Part shown: positions 53,944 through 64,000 of the stretch, piece after piece
Numbering within the stretch: the stretch's first letter is position 1
Layout of the letters: each line of letters starts with the position of its first letter
Assembly: GCA_027924645.1 (NCBI GenBank)
Contig: BSBN01000445.1
Span: 2,711,001-2,775,000 of the forward strand
Direction: 5' to 3'
DNA from: Cunninghamia lanceolata
Lineage: Eukaryota; Streptophyta; Pinopsida; Cupressales; Cupressaceae
DNA: 64,000 nucleotides
Position numbers and translations under genes: made by a program
The notes under the pieces: generated by a model
What the model was told of the DNA's origin: nothing
The model's input: only the letters and a program-made list of their open reading frames with translations
The model's database searches: none

Positions 53944-56623
53944 TGATGGCACCATGTTGAATTTTTCTATGGCTTTGGTCATTTGTAACTATGTATTAGG
54001 TCTGTGATTTAGTATTTTTGCAAAACAATGTAAATCCAAGCTAAAATCCTCAAGGGAAGCCCTAGAACTCTTTTATTTCACTTCTTATCTTACAATCACC
54101 ATTTTTTACTGTAACTAAAAAACTATATTTTGATAACCAAATGATTCCGTGTCTATATCTAATCCTAGAAAGACATGAGCCATTTTTGAAGGCTATTTTT
54201 GTGCCAGGTGTTGGGTACCACTAACCCCTTTTGGTAGGTCACATCAGTGTGTGCTTATCCGCCGATCCGCTTCCATTCAATATTGATCGACCAAGATGAT
54301 TGAGGAATTGCGGAATAACTGATAACTCCTTAAGAAGTGTCACATGCTATGAATGGTGGGCCCTTCCCCCAAATAAAAGTGACTTCTAAGTGTTTCCACC
54401 ATTTTGTTGAACCTCACTCAAGGGCCCCAGCCAGCATCCGCAGGCAAAACTATGACATTTACTTGCCACATATGAAAGAAGATATCTAACTGGAGGGGGC
54501 ATGTTATGACACCATGGATTTTGGTCCTCCGTGATTCTGCTAGGTTGTTGATCAATGTGCCGCACCGAATGGAGGAATCACAGAAAGCTACCACCTAGAG
54601 GAGATGGTATAAAATTGGTGGATTATCCATTCTAGAATATAATAAAAAATATAAAGGTGGTAGTTCCATTAAAGGTTTCAATAAATGTCTCTAGACGTGT
54701 CATTACCATCAAATCTTTAGGATTAATCATGGCCATTGGGTAAACTATCAAAATCATAAAAAATCTGACGACCGGTATTCAAATATCCTGCGGTGCATAA
54801 TCTTGCATGATCTAGTTCATCTAAAATCAAGTGAAGACAGATGTGATTACTTCCAGTTCGGGATGAATGTTATTAATATAAGGCATTTATTAGTTCCTTC
54901 AAATACTTGCTATGTCAGAAAGCATCGAAGTGCTAAAGAATTGAAGCTAAAGGTTGTTGTTGCACCTCTGCTACCTGGTTTGAAATAAGCTACATAAAAC
55001 AAGCCCGGTGAGTCATTTACCTCTCTCATCCGCACTTTACTTTTCCATTAGGATTTTCCATTTCCCTCTGATTAAAGGAATTACATTATGTGATAAGAAT
55101 TGAGTTGACTCTTGAAAACCAGAAGAGATAGTCATTATCCCAAGTCCTCCATCTTAATAATGGCTCCACCTAAAATCCAAGTTTCCTCTAGTACCGAAAA
55201 ATGAGCCTTACATGAAGACCTAGTAAAGCAACTCCCAGGCTCAAGTTCAAACAGGGTAAGGGTGACTAGCTTGGAAGGTATTGAGGGGTTAGTTGATAAA
55301 TATGTTGATTGTAGGGATGCTGAAATCCTTATCCATGGTTGGTCCCTCTTCTGCCACTGGTGGGGCAAAAGGAATGCTCAAGCACCATTGTCATATGTGT
55401 GGGAGAGTGGCCTGGGAAAATTGGTGGTTACCAATGTATTTGAAGATATTGAGTTTCTCCAGGCCATGGTGGCTAACTATGATGAAATGTTCAAAGCAAT
55501 TAGAAGCATGAAGGGAGGAATTCTAGTGGAAATTAACAAAGAAACCATTGCTACAGTTTTTAGACTAAACATGGCTACCTCCACACAGATTGATGGAGAT
55601 AGATTTAAAGCCCTATATGCAAAGGACAAGATTATCTATAGAACTATGTTTTTGCCTAAGTTTAGGGAAAAGGGGCTAAATGGTAAATCAATAAAAATCC
55701 CCTATAGTGAGTAGGAACCCTTCAAGCTGATTACTTTTGAAAATTATTTTGCTAAAACTTACTATGCTCTCTGTCAAGTACCGTGAGAAGATAAGAGGGA
55801 GTGCATCCCTATTGATCTTACTTATATGGCTGCAGACATCCAACATCCATCTCACAATGCCCAATTTGATTTTGCTTCTTATTTAGTGCAACATATCTAT
55901 CAGGGATTGGTAGACATTAGAAACAACAAGGAGTCAGTCAAATTCAAATGGTTCTCATTGCTCTGCCATATGTTCTTGTATCGTGGAAGAGATCAAGGGG
56001 TATGGCACCCTAAGCTAATGGTCAACCCTGTTGACAATAGGGGGAATGAATTATCTGTCCAATGTTGGACTCACATTTGGGATAGACATGATACCCATTC
56101 CAATTATATGTTCTTCATGGATTACTTTGTTGTTACAATATTAAAACACTTTCAGCCAGATATACCTAGGATTCCTAAACCATTGATGAATTTCCTCAGA
56201 CTTGTAATAAGGGTCCCCCCTTTGGATATCAAGCATAATTGGGGTGATTTTATCCCCCATGAAGAAGGTACAATTTTTAGAATCTATGGTACCCTTGTTG
56301 GTCCACACTATTTGCCCAAGCATGTGCCATTATGGCTGGGTTTCTTAGAGATCATTTGGCAACTGACTGAGATAGAGAATGCTCACCTGAAAGGGTAGAA
56401 GAAAGGATTCCCTAAGTTGAATGTAAAATTGATACCTTTCAAAATGGCACAGGAAAAGTTGAGATTCTCTAATCCTGAGGGATTTATCAATAACATTAGA
56501 AAGAGTATCAGTAGGTCTTATCTTCCCCATCAAGTTTTCTTCCCTGAAGATGTTATTAGAAATTTTCTTTCTAATGATGAAGTGAAATTAAAAAGAGGAA
56601 AGTGGACATTGTATACAAGGTAT
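53944..56623 (+). repeat. Element B: 3' LTR, first 2.7 kb, interrupted by D
   Basis: It begins TGATGGCACCATG and is collinear with 25438 onward, including the TATA box (54608) and the first ~480 codons of the LTR ORF. It lacks about 60 bp relative to the 5' copy (27897-27960 region), between short GAAAGGA/GAAGGATT-like repeats. D enters at 56624 after GGTAT. Confidence 0.9.
55160..56623 (+). pseudogene. LTR ORF of element B (3' copy, truncated by D)
   Basis: Starts at ATG 55160 (MAPPKIQVSSSTEK). It has TGA at 55202-55204 and TAG at 55712-55714 (also present in the 5' copy), a TGA at about 55784, a TAG at 56396-56398 and the ~60 bp loss, then runs in the same frame pattern to the D insertion. 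It encodes the N-terminal globular region only. Its codons are Gln (CAG) at two sites where the 5' copy has TAG, and the reverse at a third. Confidence 0.7.
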
Positions 56624-59600
56624 TGTTGGTCATGATGTTGATCATTCACAAACATAGAATAAAAGTTACACAACAACCTTTACTCATCTTGAAAGATACG
56701 ATGAATTCAGAGAATTCATGATCCCAAGTCTCCATTGATTAGGTCTTAATCTACTGACGTTACTCAGTGGTTGATGTGTGTTGCTGTTTTCCATTCAGGG
56801 GCCTTACGTGTTTCTGCAAAATTCATCATCATTATCTTCAAATATCCTGCTCTGGATGTTTGCTCTGCATAAACCTCCAACAATTCTACCTCTGCACTGT
56901 GAATTTAGTCAAATAATGTGCCTACAGGCTGATATTTGCATGATTTCTATCATTATTTATGATTCTTTGCATGATATTTTCAATAATACATGCATTTAAC
57001 TCAAATATGCTAATGATTTTCAGTTACCTACGAGATTTCAGCATATTTCTCTGTTCTGCTTGTTATTTATCATGATTTGCAGTTATGGTGATGAATTTAT
57101 GAAATTGAAAAAAGGAAAAGGGTTAAGGAATGAGATTCCCAAAACTACTTGACTTAGATCACTGATTCACATACAAGCTCCCATACATGCAATGAAAAGA
57201 AGGAAACTAAAATCATACTTCACCAGGACATTCCACAAATCCGCATGATCTAGTGCAAATCTTCAAAGGAAAAGTCGACAACAACATGTAATGAAATGAA
57301 AGCGCTTCCAGTTGAACACAGCATTCACCAGTACATATCCAAAAATCAACAAGAAGATTACGTAAAATTTACAATCAGGATGTAATTTGAAACTTCATAT
57401 CCATTCAGTATGCTCAAGAACAGGTACATTTACAATGATCTGAAGAAAGAACCTTGACATTTCAACAATTCTATCCTCATTAGTCTCAGTAATCCGATCT
57501 CCTAATTGGTTCTACAGTAATTAGCCTTAATGCGCCAAATGCGTCTGTGTATTCTAATGTATCTCCCTTTATTTTTGACAAGCTCTGGCTCTTATATAGA
57601 ACAACTGCCAAAAAACGGTTACAATGATCCAAGGATCAGGATCTTCTCATAATAATCAACGGTCTAGATGAAAAGCACATGCTTCGCCAGTTGGCGAATG
57701 TACAGCTGGCACAGAATATTCCAGCATCTTTAACTTGATTCAGTCTCCAGCTGGCAAACAACATATTTGACAATATCCTCCTCATTTCTGGCTCATGTTG
57801 CCTCCATGCGCAACTTTGTAATGCTCAGCTTCAGCAGTAGCTCTAACAGCATCATGACTTCAATGCTCAGCTTCAACAGCAGCATCATGACTTCCTGCAA
57901 ATAAACAGACAAACACTAAGTTCATCATCATGTGGATAAACAATAGGAAGTAAACATTTTGTTAAACATACCTCCCAATGTGCAGCCACAGGCAATCAGG
58001 TTTTATACCTATGGAAAATATGCACCAAATGCATAAACAACATCAAAACAATCAGGTCAACCACCATTGACCCAAAATCAGGCAGTCGGGCTTTCAAATT
58101 TCTAATCGCTTCATGTTTTTCCGCCCATTTCCATGTGTATCGGGTTCAAATATGATCATGTATGTCAAAATATACAAGGAAATAACCGCCTTTAACAAAT
58201 TATTTCAAATCCGGCCTTGCATGCTCTGTTTGTATGTTTCAGGTCATCATCATATTCGCATCGGCGTGACCACATATGATCAGGGTGACAAATTTAGGCT
58301 TGGCCGATGGCAACAGTTATACCTACGCCAAAAATCATGATGATGCCCAACTCTATGTCTTCTATCTAGCTGCAGGATATCATGAAATATGATGCTCCTC
58401 CTTTCCGAATGCTCTGATGAAAAGCACATCAGGATGTTTCGCTTCTGCATATTGGGGAAAGAAAGACATCATCGTCATCATCATGATGAAGACAAATAGG
58501 AGGATTTGGAATATGATCCTGCTGCTGAGGAAAGGAATATGATGGTGACATCATCGTCATATTCGGGCTGCATTAAAATGCAAAAGATGACATCACCGTC
58601 ATGTTTCGTTAAAATCAGGGGATAAATGTAAAATCGGGTCACCTTAGGAAGATGATCAGGTGATGAATGTAAAATGACCCTTTTGCGGCCAAGGTAACCC
58701 TCTCGAAAGATCAGGATGGTGATGATGATGATCATCATCATATCCACACTAGGTGATTTAAAATATGATCCTGCTGAAGGTCCAGATGATGTCATCAGGA
58801 TATCCGGGGCCTTTGTTAATCTTAGAACATGACGTCATCGTCATATTGGCGAACAGGATCATGCCTTGGAAAATATCCTGCCGAAGGAGAAAGGTGATGG
58901 TGACGTCATCCTGATATTTGTTTCTTCGTTTATCAGGTTGGGATGACGTCATCAGGATATTTGCAAAAGGTTATACTTCTCAGCAGGAGGATATTACGAA
59001 ATGTCGGGCAGAGAAACAAGATCATGATGATCTTGTCAACATGACTTAGGAATGGAATATCACCCTCCCACCGAAAGATAGGGTGATCATCATGATCACG
59101 CAAAAGGAGATCAGGAGGATATTATGAAATGTGATCCTGTCTTGAAAGATCATGATGATGATGATCACCAGGACTTTGACGTGCGCATGCAAATTATGCA
59201 AATGGTGTATTTTCTAAGTAGGGTGATATTATAATATCAGCATGATATTATAATATTGGGTGATGTTAGAATATCATGATGCTCGCGATGTTTCCAACGT
59301 CGCTTGACGGGTAAAACACATGATCACTTAAGATTGACGTCCGGATGTTGGGACTGCATGATTTTTATCGGGTGATAGACCAAGATCATGATGATGACCT
59401 TTCGCGATACAAAAGACCGCTCGACGGGAAAAGCTTACTATGACTTAAAGTTGACGTCCGGATGTTTCGACCTCAGGATATTATCGGGGGGCTTTTCAAA
59501 TATGATGATGATGTTCTTCATACAGCAAAACTGAGTTTATAACATATGACCCTCTTCATGCGAATATCAGGTTTGACCAAAACTTTGACTGTGCATAACT

Positions 59601-59868
59601 CCCTCATATGGATGAATTTTCAAGTGATGTAAAAGGCAAACCTGCATGGAATTTCAAGCTCTTTCTAACCATGAGGTCATAGAAACAAAATATGAACTTT
59701 GACAAACTGACCTCATGATGATGACCTGCCTCATCCTGACCTTCATGATGATGATGCACCTGACCTATTTTTACCAAACCGCCAGAAAGCAGACAACACA
59801 AGCCAAGCCAAAAGTTGGGTCCCTGTTTTGCCAAGTCAAAATGGGGCGTGTTGTGTAACCACACAACA
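56624..59868 (-). repeat. Element D: 3' LTR
   Basis: 3,245 bp, TGTTGG...ACAACA, ending in the same hairpin-forming sequence (59849-59868). It keeps the TATA box (minus strand, 57592-57598), three TGACGTCA sites (58830-58837, 58901-58908, 58944-58951), the paired GATATTATAATAT(C/T) palindromes near 59225-59256, and the direct repeats with GACGTCCGGATG near 59337 and 59453. It has extra segments relative to C near 58900-58950 and 59525-59565. Confidence 0.93.
57592..57598 (-). promoter_or_regulatory. TATA box in the D LTR
   Basis: Minus strand TTCTATATAAGAGCC, at the same place as in C although the surroundings have diverged. Confidence 0.55.
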
Positions 59869-60709
59869 ACTTGCCACCAAAGAAAATAAACAAATTCCAA
59901 TGATTCAAGTGATGTGATCACATTTATCTATAGTGTTCTAATTCTGTCTATGTGTCAGCATCATAATCCTCTGAATGATAAAATTTCATTATGGTCATAA
60001 AGCTAACAAAGGATCAGGTGTGTGCATATGATTAATTATCCTCATCTTGAAAGTAAGTTGAAAACATAAGTAACTAGTGTTAAACTACATAGTTGGAGAT
60101 CATCCCTCATAGCCAACCTGGATAGAGCCTTGCTGCCAGCAGGTGTCCATAGCCCCGGCAAGGTTATCTATACAATCTCCCTAAGTAGAGCCCCACTGCC
60201 AGCAGGCGTCCATAGCCCCGGTAGAGTTACTTAGATGGCCTAGGTTTATTGTTTATCTGATTTTCCTTTAAAAATTTATATTTGATATCATCATGTCAGC
60301 TCATTTGTACAAGGTGTAGTCACTTGCAGCTTTAGGTTGGAGATTGTATTGGTAGCAAGGGAGTCCCTTTAGATTTTTCACTTAACACCTATACTCATAT
60401 CTTCAACAAACCCAAGGCTGTTAGGTGTTTCATTGTGTTTGATTCACTTTGGACAAGAAAAAGCACCCTGATGAAAAGACATCATAAACCTGATCATGAA
60501 CACTTCTTAGAATGAATCATAACCTATATTTAAATGTGATCTCATCACTTGAATCCTAACAATTTAGTTATTTTCTTAGGGTGATGAAGTGCATCATCCT
60601 GACTTACCAGAACAAGGTCCCAACCAACAAAACAACAACAACAACAAGCAAACTGTACAAACAACTATACAAATATACAATATGATACATGAGACTGTCA
60701 TGAAGTCAT
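59869..60709 (-). other. Element D: 3' UTR
   Basis: 841 bp, collinear with 42213-43051 of C. It includes the tandem CTGCCAGCAGG units (about 60123-60171 and 60184-60234) and the same interrupted purine tract against the LTR. No coding. Confidence 0.8.
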
Positions 60710-63700
60710 TCAGGCCTGGAAATAATGTTTGAGGAATTGTCCATTGACTGGCAACGGGACATCCTCACCTGTCAGGTTCTTAAGCCTATAAGTGCTGTCT
60801 CCTAAAATTTCAGAAATCTGAAAGGGACCTATCCATAGTCTATCAAACTTACCATGATCACCTTTCCTTTCATGGGCTTTATCCCACATCAGGACTAAAT
60901 CTGATATCCTGAAAGCTTTAATTCTGGCTCTCTTGTCAAACCAGCGTTTGACAACAGCCTGATGTTTTGCAAATTGGTCAATCGCTTGACTTCGTTTTTC
61001 TTCCAGATGCATCAACTGAAGCAACCTGACTTCCTGTTTATTATCTATGCCTAGATAGTCTTGGGCAAACTGTAGAGTAGGAATTTTCAAGTTTACAGGG
61101 AGGATAGGATCTACCCCATATACTAGTTGGAAGGGTGAGTTTCCTAATGCAATTTTCATTCTAGTTCTGTCTACCCATAAGGCATATTTCAGAAATGAGT
61201 TCCATTCCCTGGGATTTTTCTCTATCAATTTTCTTATGATACTCAGTGAATTCTTGTTGGTGGATTCTGCTAATCCATTTCCCTGGGGATAGTAATTGGA
61301 TGAGGACTTAAGTATGATCCCATGATCAAAAGCCCAACTTGACAATTTAGTGGAAGTGAAGGCAGAACCATTATCACTTACCAATGCATAAGGAATTCCA
61401 TACCTGGTGACAATGTTGCTTTCCAGAAATTTAATGACATCATCAGCAGTACAAGTTTTGCTGCTGATAGCCTCAGTCCATCTGGTACAATAATCAGTAA
61501 TCGTTAGGACATACCTCTGACCTGAGGAAGACGGAGGATTGATTGGTCCTATGAAATCCATGCCCCACTGTGCAAATGGGCGCTCTTCCATCACTGGCTG
61601 TAATGGTTGTGCAGCATATTTTTCTCTGTTGGCAGCAACCTGGCAAACATGACAACATTTAACATGATCAGCTGTGTCTTTCAAAATTGTAGGCCAGTAA
61701 TATCCTGCTCTGAGGATTGCATGTGTTGTGGCTAATGCTGATCTGTGTGCAGTACCAAACTTGTCATGTAACTCTGTTAAAACTTTATTTGCTTCTGGTT
61801 TCTCTAAGCATCTCAGGTATATTCCTTCATAATTCTTCTTGAACAAGGTTCCTCCCTTCATCATATACTTTTGGGATCTTATCTTTAAGGCTCTTCTCTG
61901 TGAGGCTTGCATTCTTGAAGGACATCTTCCCATGATCAGGATGTGCCTGATGTCTGAATACCATTCCCCATTGTCTTTCTCATTGATCACATACTGCTGA
62001 CTGATGATGTTTGGATCAGTTTCAGATATCATCTGGCTCAGAGCTTGTCCTCTTACTAGCTTCATTGGTGTGATCTCCATGTCATATTCTTGTAATACAG
62101 TAATCCATTTGGCCCTTTTTTCACCAGGCTCACTCTGCATCAGCAGCATCTTTACTGCTGCATCTGGTACCACAGCAATCACTTTGCTTCTCAGTATATA
62201 ATGTTTGAACTTTTTTACTGCTCTGACTAATGCAAGTGCCTGTCTTTCAACATCTACATATCTCAACTCAGCATCCCTGAAAGGACAGCTCATGAAAGCA
62301 ATTGGTTTCTCTTCTTTCTCTTCATTTCTTTGAGTTAACACTGCTGCAGAAGTATGTTCTGAGGCAAATGAGTAGATGTAGAAATCTCTTGTATAATCTG
62401 GACTAATGAGGACAGGAGCATCTGAAATAGCCTTCTTTATATCTTCAAAGGCAGCCTTGGCTTCTAGTGTCCACTCAATTTGTGTATCCTTTTTCAACAT
62501 GGCATTTAGTGGTCTGACAATCTCAGCAAAGCCTGTGATGAATTTCCTCACAAAATTTATCTTACCAAAATAAGATTTAAGTTCCTTTTTGCTTCCTGGA
62601 AGTTGTAACTTCATAATAGATTCCACCCTGTCAGGATCAATGATAATTCCATTTTCTGTGATCAGGTGGCCTAGTAACTTTCCTGTTGTGACTCCAAATA
62701 TGCACTTCTTAGGATTCAAAGATATTCTATATTCTTCACATTTCTTCAGTACACTTCTGAGGTCAGCAACATGATCTCCTCTTTCCTTGGAGAATACTGT
62801 CAAGTCATCCATGTAGATGACTATACATTTTCCTATTAAGCCTCTGAAGGCTATGTCCATTGCTCGCTGGAATGTAGCTCCAGCATTTATAAGTCCAAAT
62901 GGCATATGTCTATATGCAAATATCCCCCACTTTGTGGTGAAGATAGTTTTTAACCTGTCAATTTTATCAACCATCACTTGGTTGTATCCTGAAAAACCAT
63001 CCAGGAAGGACATCATCTTGGCTCCATTCACAATTTGTAGAACTTCATCCAAAGAAGGCAGAGGATAATTATCTTTTTTTGATGCTCTGTTCAGGTTCCT
63101 GAAATCTACACATAATCTGATGTCTCCATTCTTCTTTCTGACTGGCACAAGATTCGCCACCCAAGTGGAGTGCCTTACAGGAAATATTATCCAGGCATTT
63201 AACAATTTCTTGACTTCTTCAAGGATGATTGGTTCAAGCAGAGCATTGACTGGCCTCTGCTTCTGTCTGAAAGGTTTTGCATCTGGCTTGAGAGGTATAG
63301 TATGAGTTATGACAGAAGTGTCATATGTCTTTAGCTCATCATAAGTCCATGCAATTACATGTATGTAATCCTTAAGGGCCTGAGTTATTCCTTCTAACTC
63401 TTCAGGTGTACAAACCTTACCCAATAAGACATTTCTCTTGTCATCAGCTTGTCCAATATTCACCTGTGAATATTGACCTCCATCTGCCTTAGGTAGATCT
63501 TTATGTTTAAGCATATTATCTAGATCAAAGGCTCTTTCTAATTCAATCATACCTTTGGGAATTCTGTTGCTAGGCAACTCTAATATCTCATCTTCTTCCC
63601 AGACATGATCTTCCATATCATTCTCATCTATAATCTGGGCTTCAAATATGTCTCTGTTTGATATGAAGTCCAGGATGTGCTGATCATCATCAAACACCTG

Positions 63701-64000
63701 GAGATTAGTCACATTGTCAGGTACTGAAGGTACTGACACCAATTCTACTGAAAATCTCTTTAGACCAGATATAGACAGTGGTTCCAACGTACTGGCAGCC
63801 TGGTCAAGTGCATCTGCCCTCTGGTTCTGTTCTCTTGGTACATGAACGATATTAAAGGCATCAAAATCTTCAATCAGGTCCCACACACGATGCCTGTAAT
63901 TTGATAGCTTTCTGTAATTACAAGAGTAAATTCCTCTTACTTGTCTCACAATCAGTTCTGAATCTCCAAAGACATGCAGGATCTTCACTTTCTTCTTATG
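60710..64000 (-). CDS. Element D: polyprotein, C-terminal half (end of aRNH to integrase), 5' part outside the window
   Basis: The frame is open to the window edge. From the KILHVFGDSELIVRQ block onward it matches C residues 1243-2334 with no insertion or deletion. It holds the third and fourth acids of the aRNH, RT with LDGFSGYNQ and YMDD, the same substitutions in the ordinary RNase H (YSFAS and VRGQALSQ), the integrase zinc finger (GTAHRSALATTH, CHVCQ), the core D, D and E (GMDFIG, VSDNGSAF, YYPQGNGLAE) and the GPF module. About 3% of residues differ from C by my rough estimate. No stop codon is seen, so D may also be intact. Confidence 0.92.
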   Translation of the reverse strand, partial: HKKKVKILHVFGDSELIVRQVRGIYSCNYRKLSNYRHRVWDLIEDFDAFNIVHVPREQNQRADALDQAASTLEPLSISGLKRFSVELVSVPSVPDNVTNLQVFDDDQHILDFISNRDIFEAQIIDENDMEDHVWEEDEILELPSNRIPKGMIELERAFDLDNMLKHKDLPKADGGQYSQVNIGQADDKRNVLLGKVCTPEELEGITQALKDYIHVIAWTYDELKTYDTSVITHTIPLKPDAKPFRQKQRPVNALLEPIILEEVKKLLNAWIIFPVRHSTWVANLVPVRKKNGDIRLCVDFRNLNRASKKDNYPLPSLDEVLQIVNGAKMMSFLDGFSGYNQVMVDKIDRLKTIFTTKWGIFAYRHMPFGLINAGATFQRAMDIAFRGLIGKCIVIYMDDLTVFSKERGDHVADLRSVLKKCEEYRISLNPKKCIFGVTTGKLLGHLITENGIIIDPDRVESIMKLQLPGSKKELKSYFGKINFVRKFITGFAEIVRPLNAMLKKDTQIEWTLEAKAAFEDIKKAISDAPVLISPDYTRDFYIYSFASEHTSAAVLTQRNEEKEEKPIAFMSCPFRDAELRYVDVERQALALVRAVKKFKHYILRSKVIAVVPDAAVKMLLMQSEPGEKRAKWITVLQEYDMEITPMKLVRGQALSQMISETDPNIISQQYVINEKDNGEWYSDIRHILIMGRCPSRMQASQRRALKIRSQKYMMKGGTLFKKNYEGIYLRCLEKPEANKVLTELHDKFGTAHRSALATTHAILRAGYYWPTILKDTADHVKCCHVCQVAANREKYAAQPLQPVMEERPFAQWGMDFIGPINPPSSSGQRYVLTITDYCTRWTEAISSKTCTADDVIKFLESNIVTRYGIPYALVSDNGSAFTSTKLSSWAFDHGIILKSSSNYYPQGNGLAESTNKNSLSIIRKLIEKNPREWNSFLKYALWVDRTRMKIALGNSPFQLVYGVDPILPVNLKIPTLQFAQDYLGIDNKQEVRLLQLMHLEEKRSQAIDQFAKHQAVVKRWFDKRARIKAFRISDLVLMWDKAHERKGDHGKFDRLWIGPFQISEILGDSTYRLKNLTGEDVPLPVNGQFLKHYFQA

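Larger units (their letters stand above)
25438..56623 (+). mobile_element. Element B: old Tat-type Ty3/gypsy element with giant LTRs, interrupted by H, C and D
   Basis: The repeat starting TGATGG(T/C)ACCATG occurs at 25438 and at 53944. Between them, on the plus strand, lie PBS, gag, protease, aRNH, RT, RNase H and integrase. The 3' LTR is entered by D at 56624, so its end is out of view. LTR copies differ at about 6% over the first ~125 bp by eye. Nested insertions: H in gag, C in integrase, D in the 3' LTR. Many in-frame TAG codons show it is dead. Its own target is the 5' LTR of E1. Confidence 0.9.
56624..64000 (-). mobile_element. Element D: relative of C inserted in the 3' LTR of B, partial (runs off the right edge)
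   Basis: It starts with the same TGTTGGTCATGATG terminus as C at 56624. The LTR is followed by a homologous 3' UTR and the same polyprotein in the same orientation. The five bases before it are GGTAT; the second copy is out of view. It is not a duplicate of C: the LTR is 3,245 bp with many substitutions and indels, and the insertion site differs. Confidence 0.93.

Noticed and set aside
1..64000. Cellular protein genes, tRNA or rRNA genes
   Set aside because: I looked for conserved domains, spliced-looking exons and tRNA-like cloverleaf boxes. Everything with a recognisable protein motif belongs to an LTR element.

Overview
The window looks like intergenic DNA from a large, transposon-rich plant nuclear genome. 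I see no cellular gene. Almost all of it is LTR retrotransposons, mostly Ty3/gypsy of the Tat type: long LTRs and an extra archaeal-type RNase H (aRNH) in the polyprotein. LTRs of 1.2 to about 6 kb and deep nesting suit a gymnosperm or another very large genome, but the sequence alone does not fix the species.

Layout, left to right. (1) 1-6565: element A, minus strand, a decayed Tat-type element running off the left edge (RT, aRNH, protease, gag, PBS, probable 5' LTR). (2) 6720-9538: element G, a short minus-strand element with two ~1.17 kb LTRs, a 471 bp interior without coding, an initiator-Met-like PBS and TSD TAAAC. (3) ~9868-25437: two related minus-strand elements that carry gag but no pol. 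E2 (13537-22556, TSD TTGGT) is inserted into the gag of E1 (9868-13536 plus 22557-25437). A 1134 bp solo LTR, F (20887-22020, TSD CCTTG), lies in the 5' LTR of E2. (4) From 25438: element B, plus strand, inserted in the 5' LTR of E1. B is old. Its LTR is about 6.1 kb and carries an open reading frame of roughly 1,150 codons downstream of a TATA box. Its gag is split by solo LTR H (33632-34132, TSD CCCTG). (5) 39070-53712: element C, minus strand, full length (14,643 bp, TSD AGAAC), inserted near the 3' end of B's integrase. Its two 3,143 bp LTRs differ at about 13 sites, and its single 2,334-codon gag-protease-aRNH-RT-RNH-integrase frame is open. (6) 53713-56623: the last codons of B's polyprotein and the first 2.7 kb of its 3' LTR. 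(7) 56624-64000: element D, minus strand, a relative of C inserted in B's 3' LTR and running off the right edge.

Relative order: E1 first, then E2 and B, then F (inside E2), H, C and D. C is clearly young and may be able to move. The most unusual observations are the LTR-embedded ORF of B, CAG/TAG differences between B's two LTR copies, a duplicated Cys/His module between protease and aRNH in C, loss of two catalytic residues from the ordinary RNase H while the aRNH is intact, and a cluster of TGACGTCA palindromes in the U3 of C and D.
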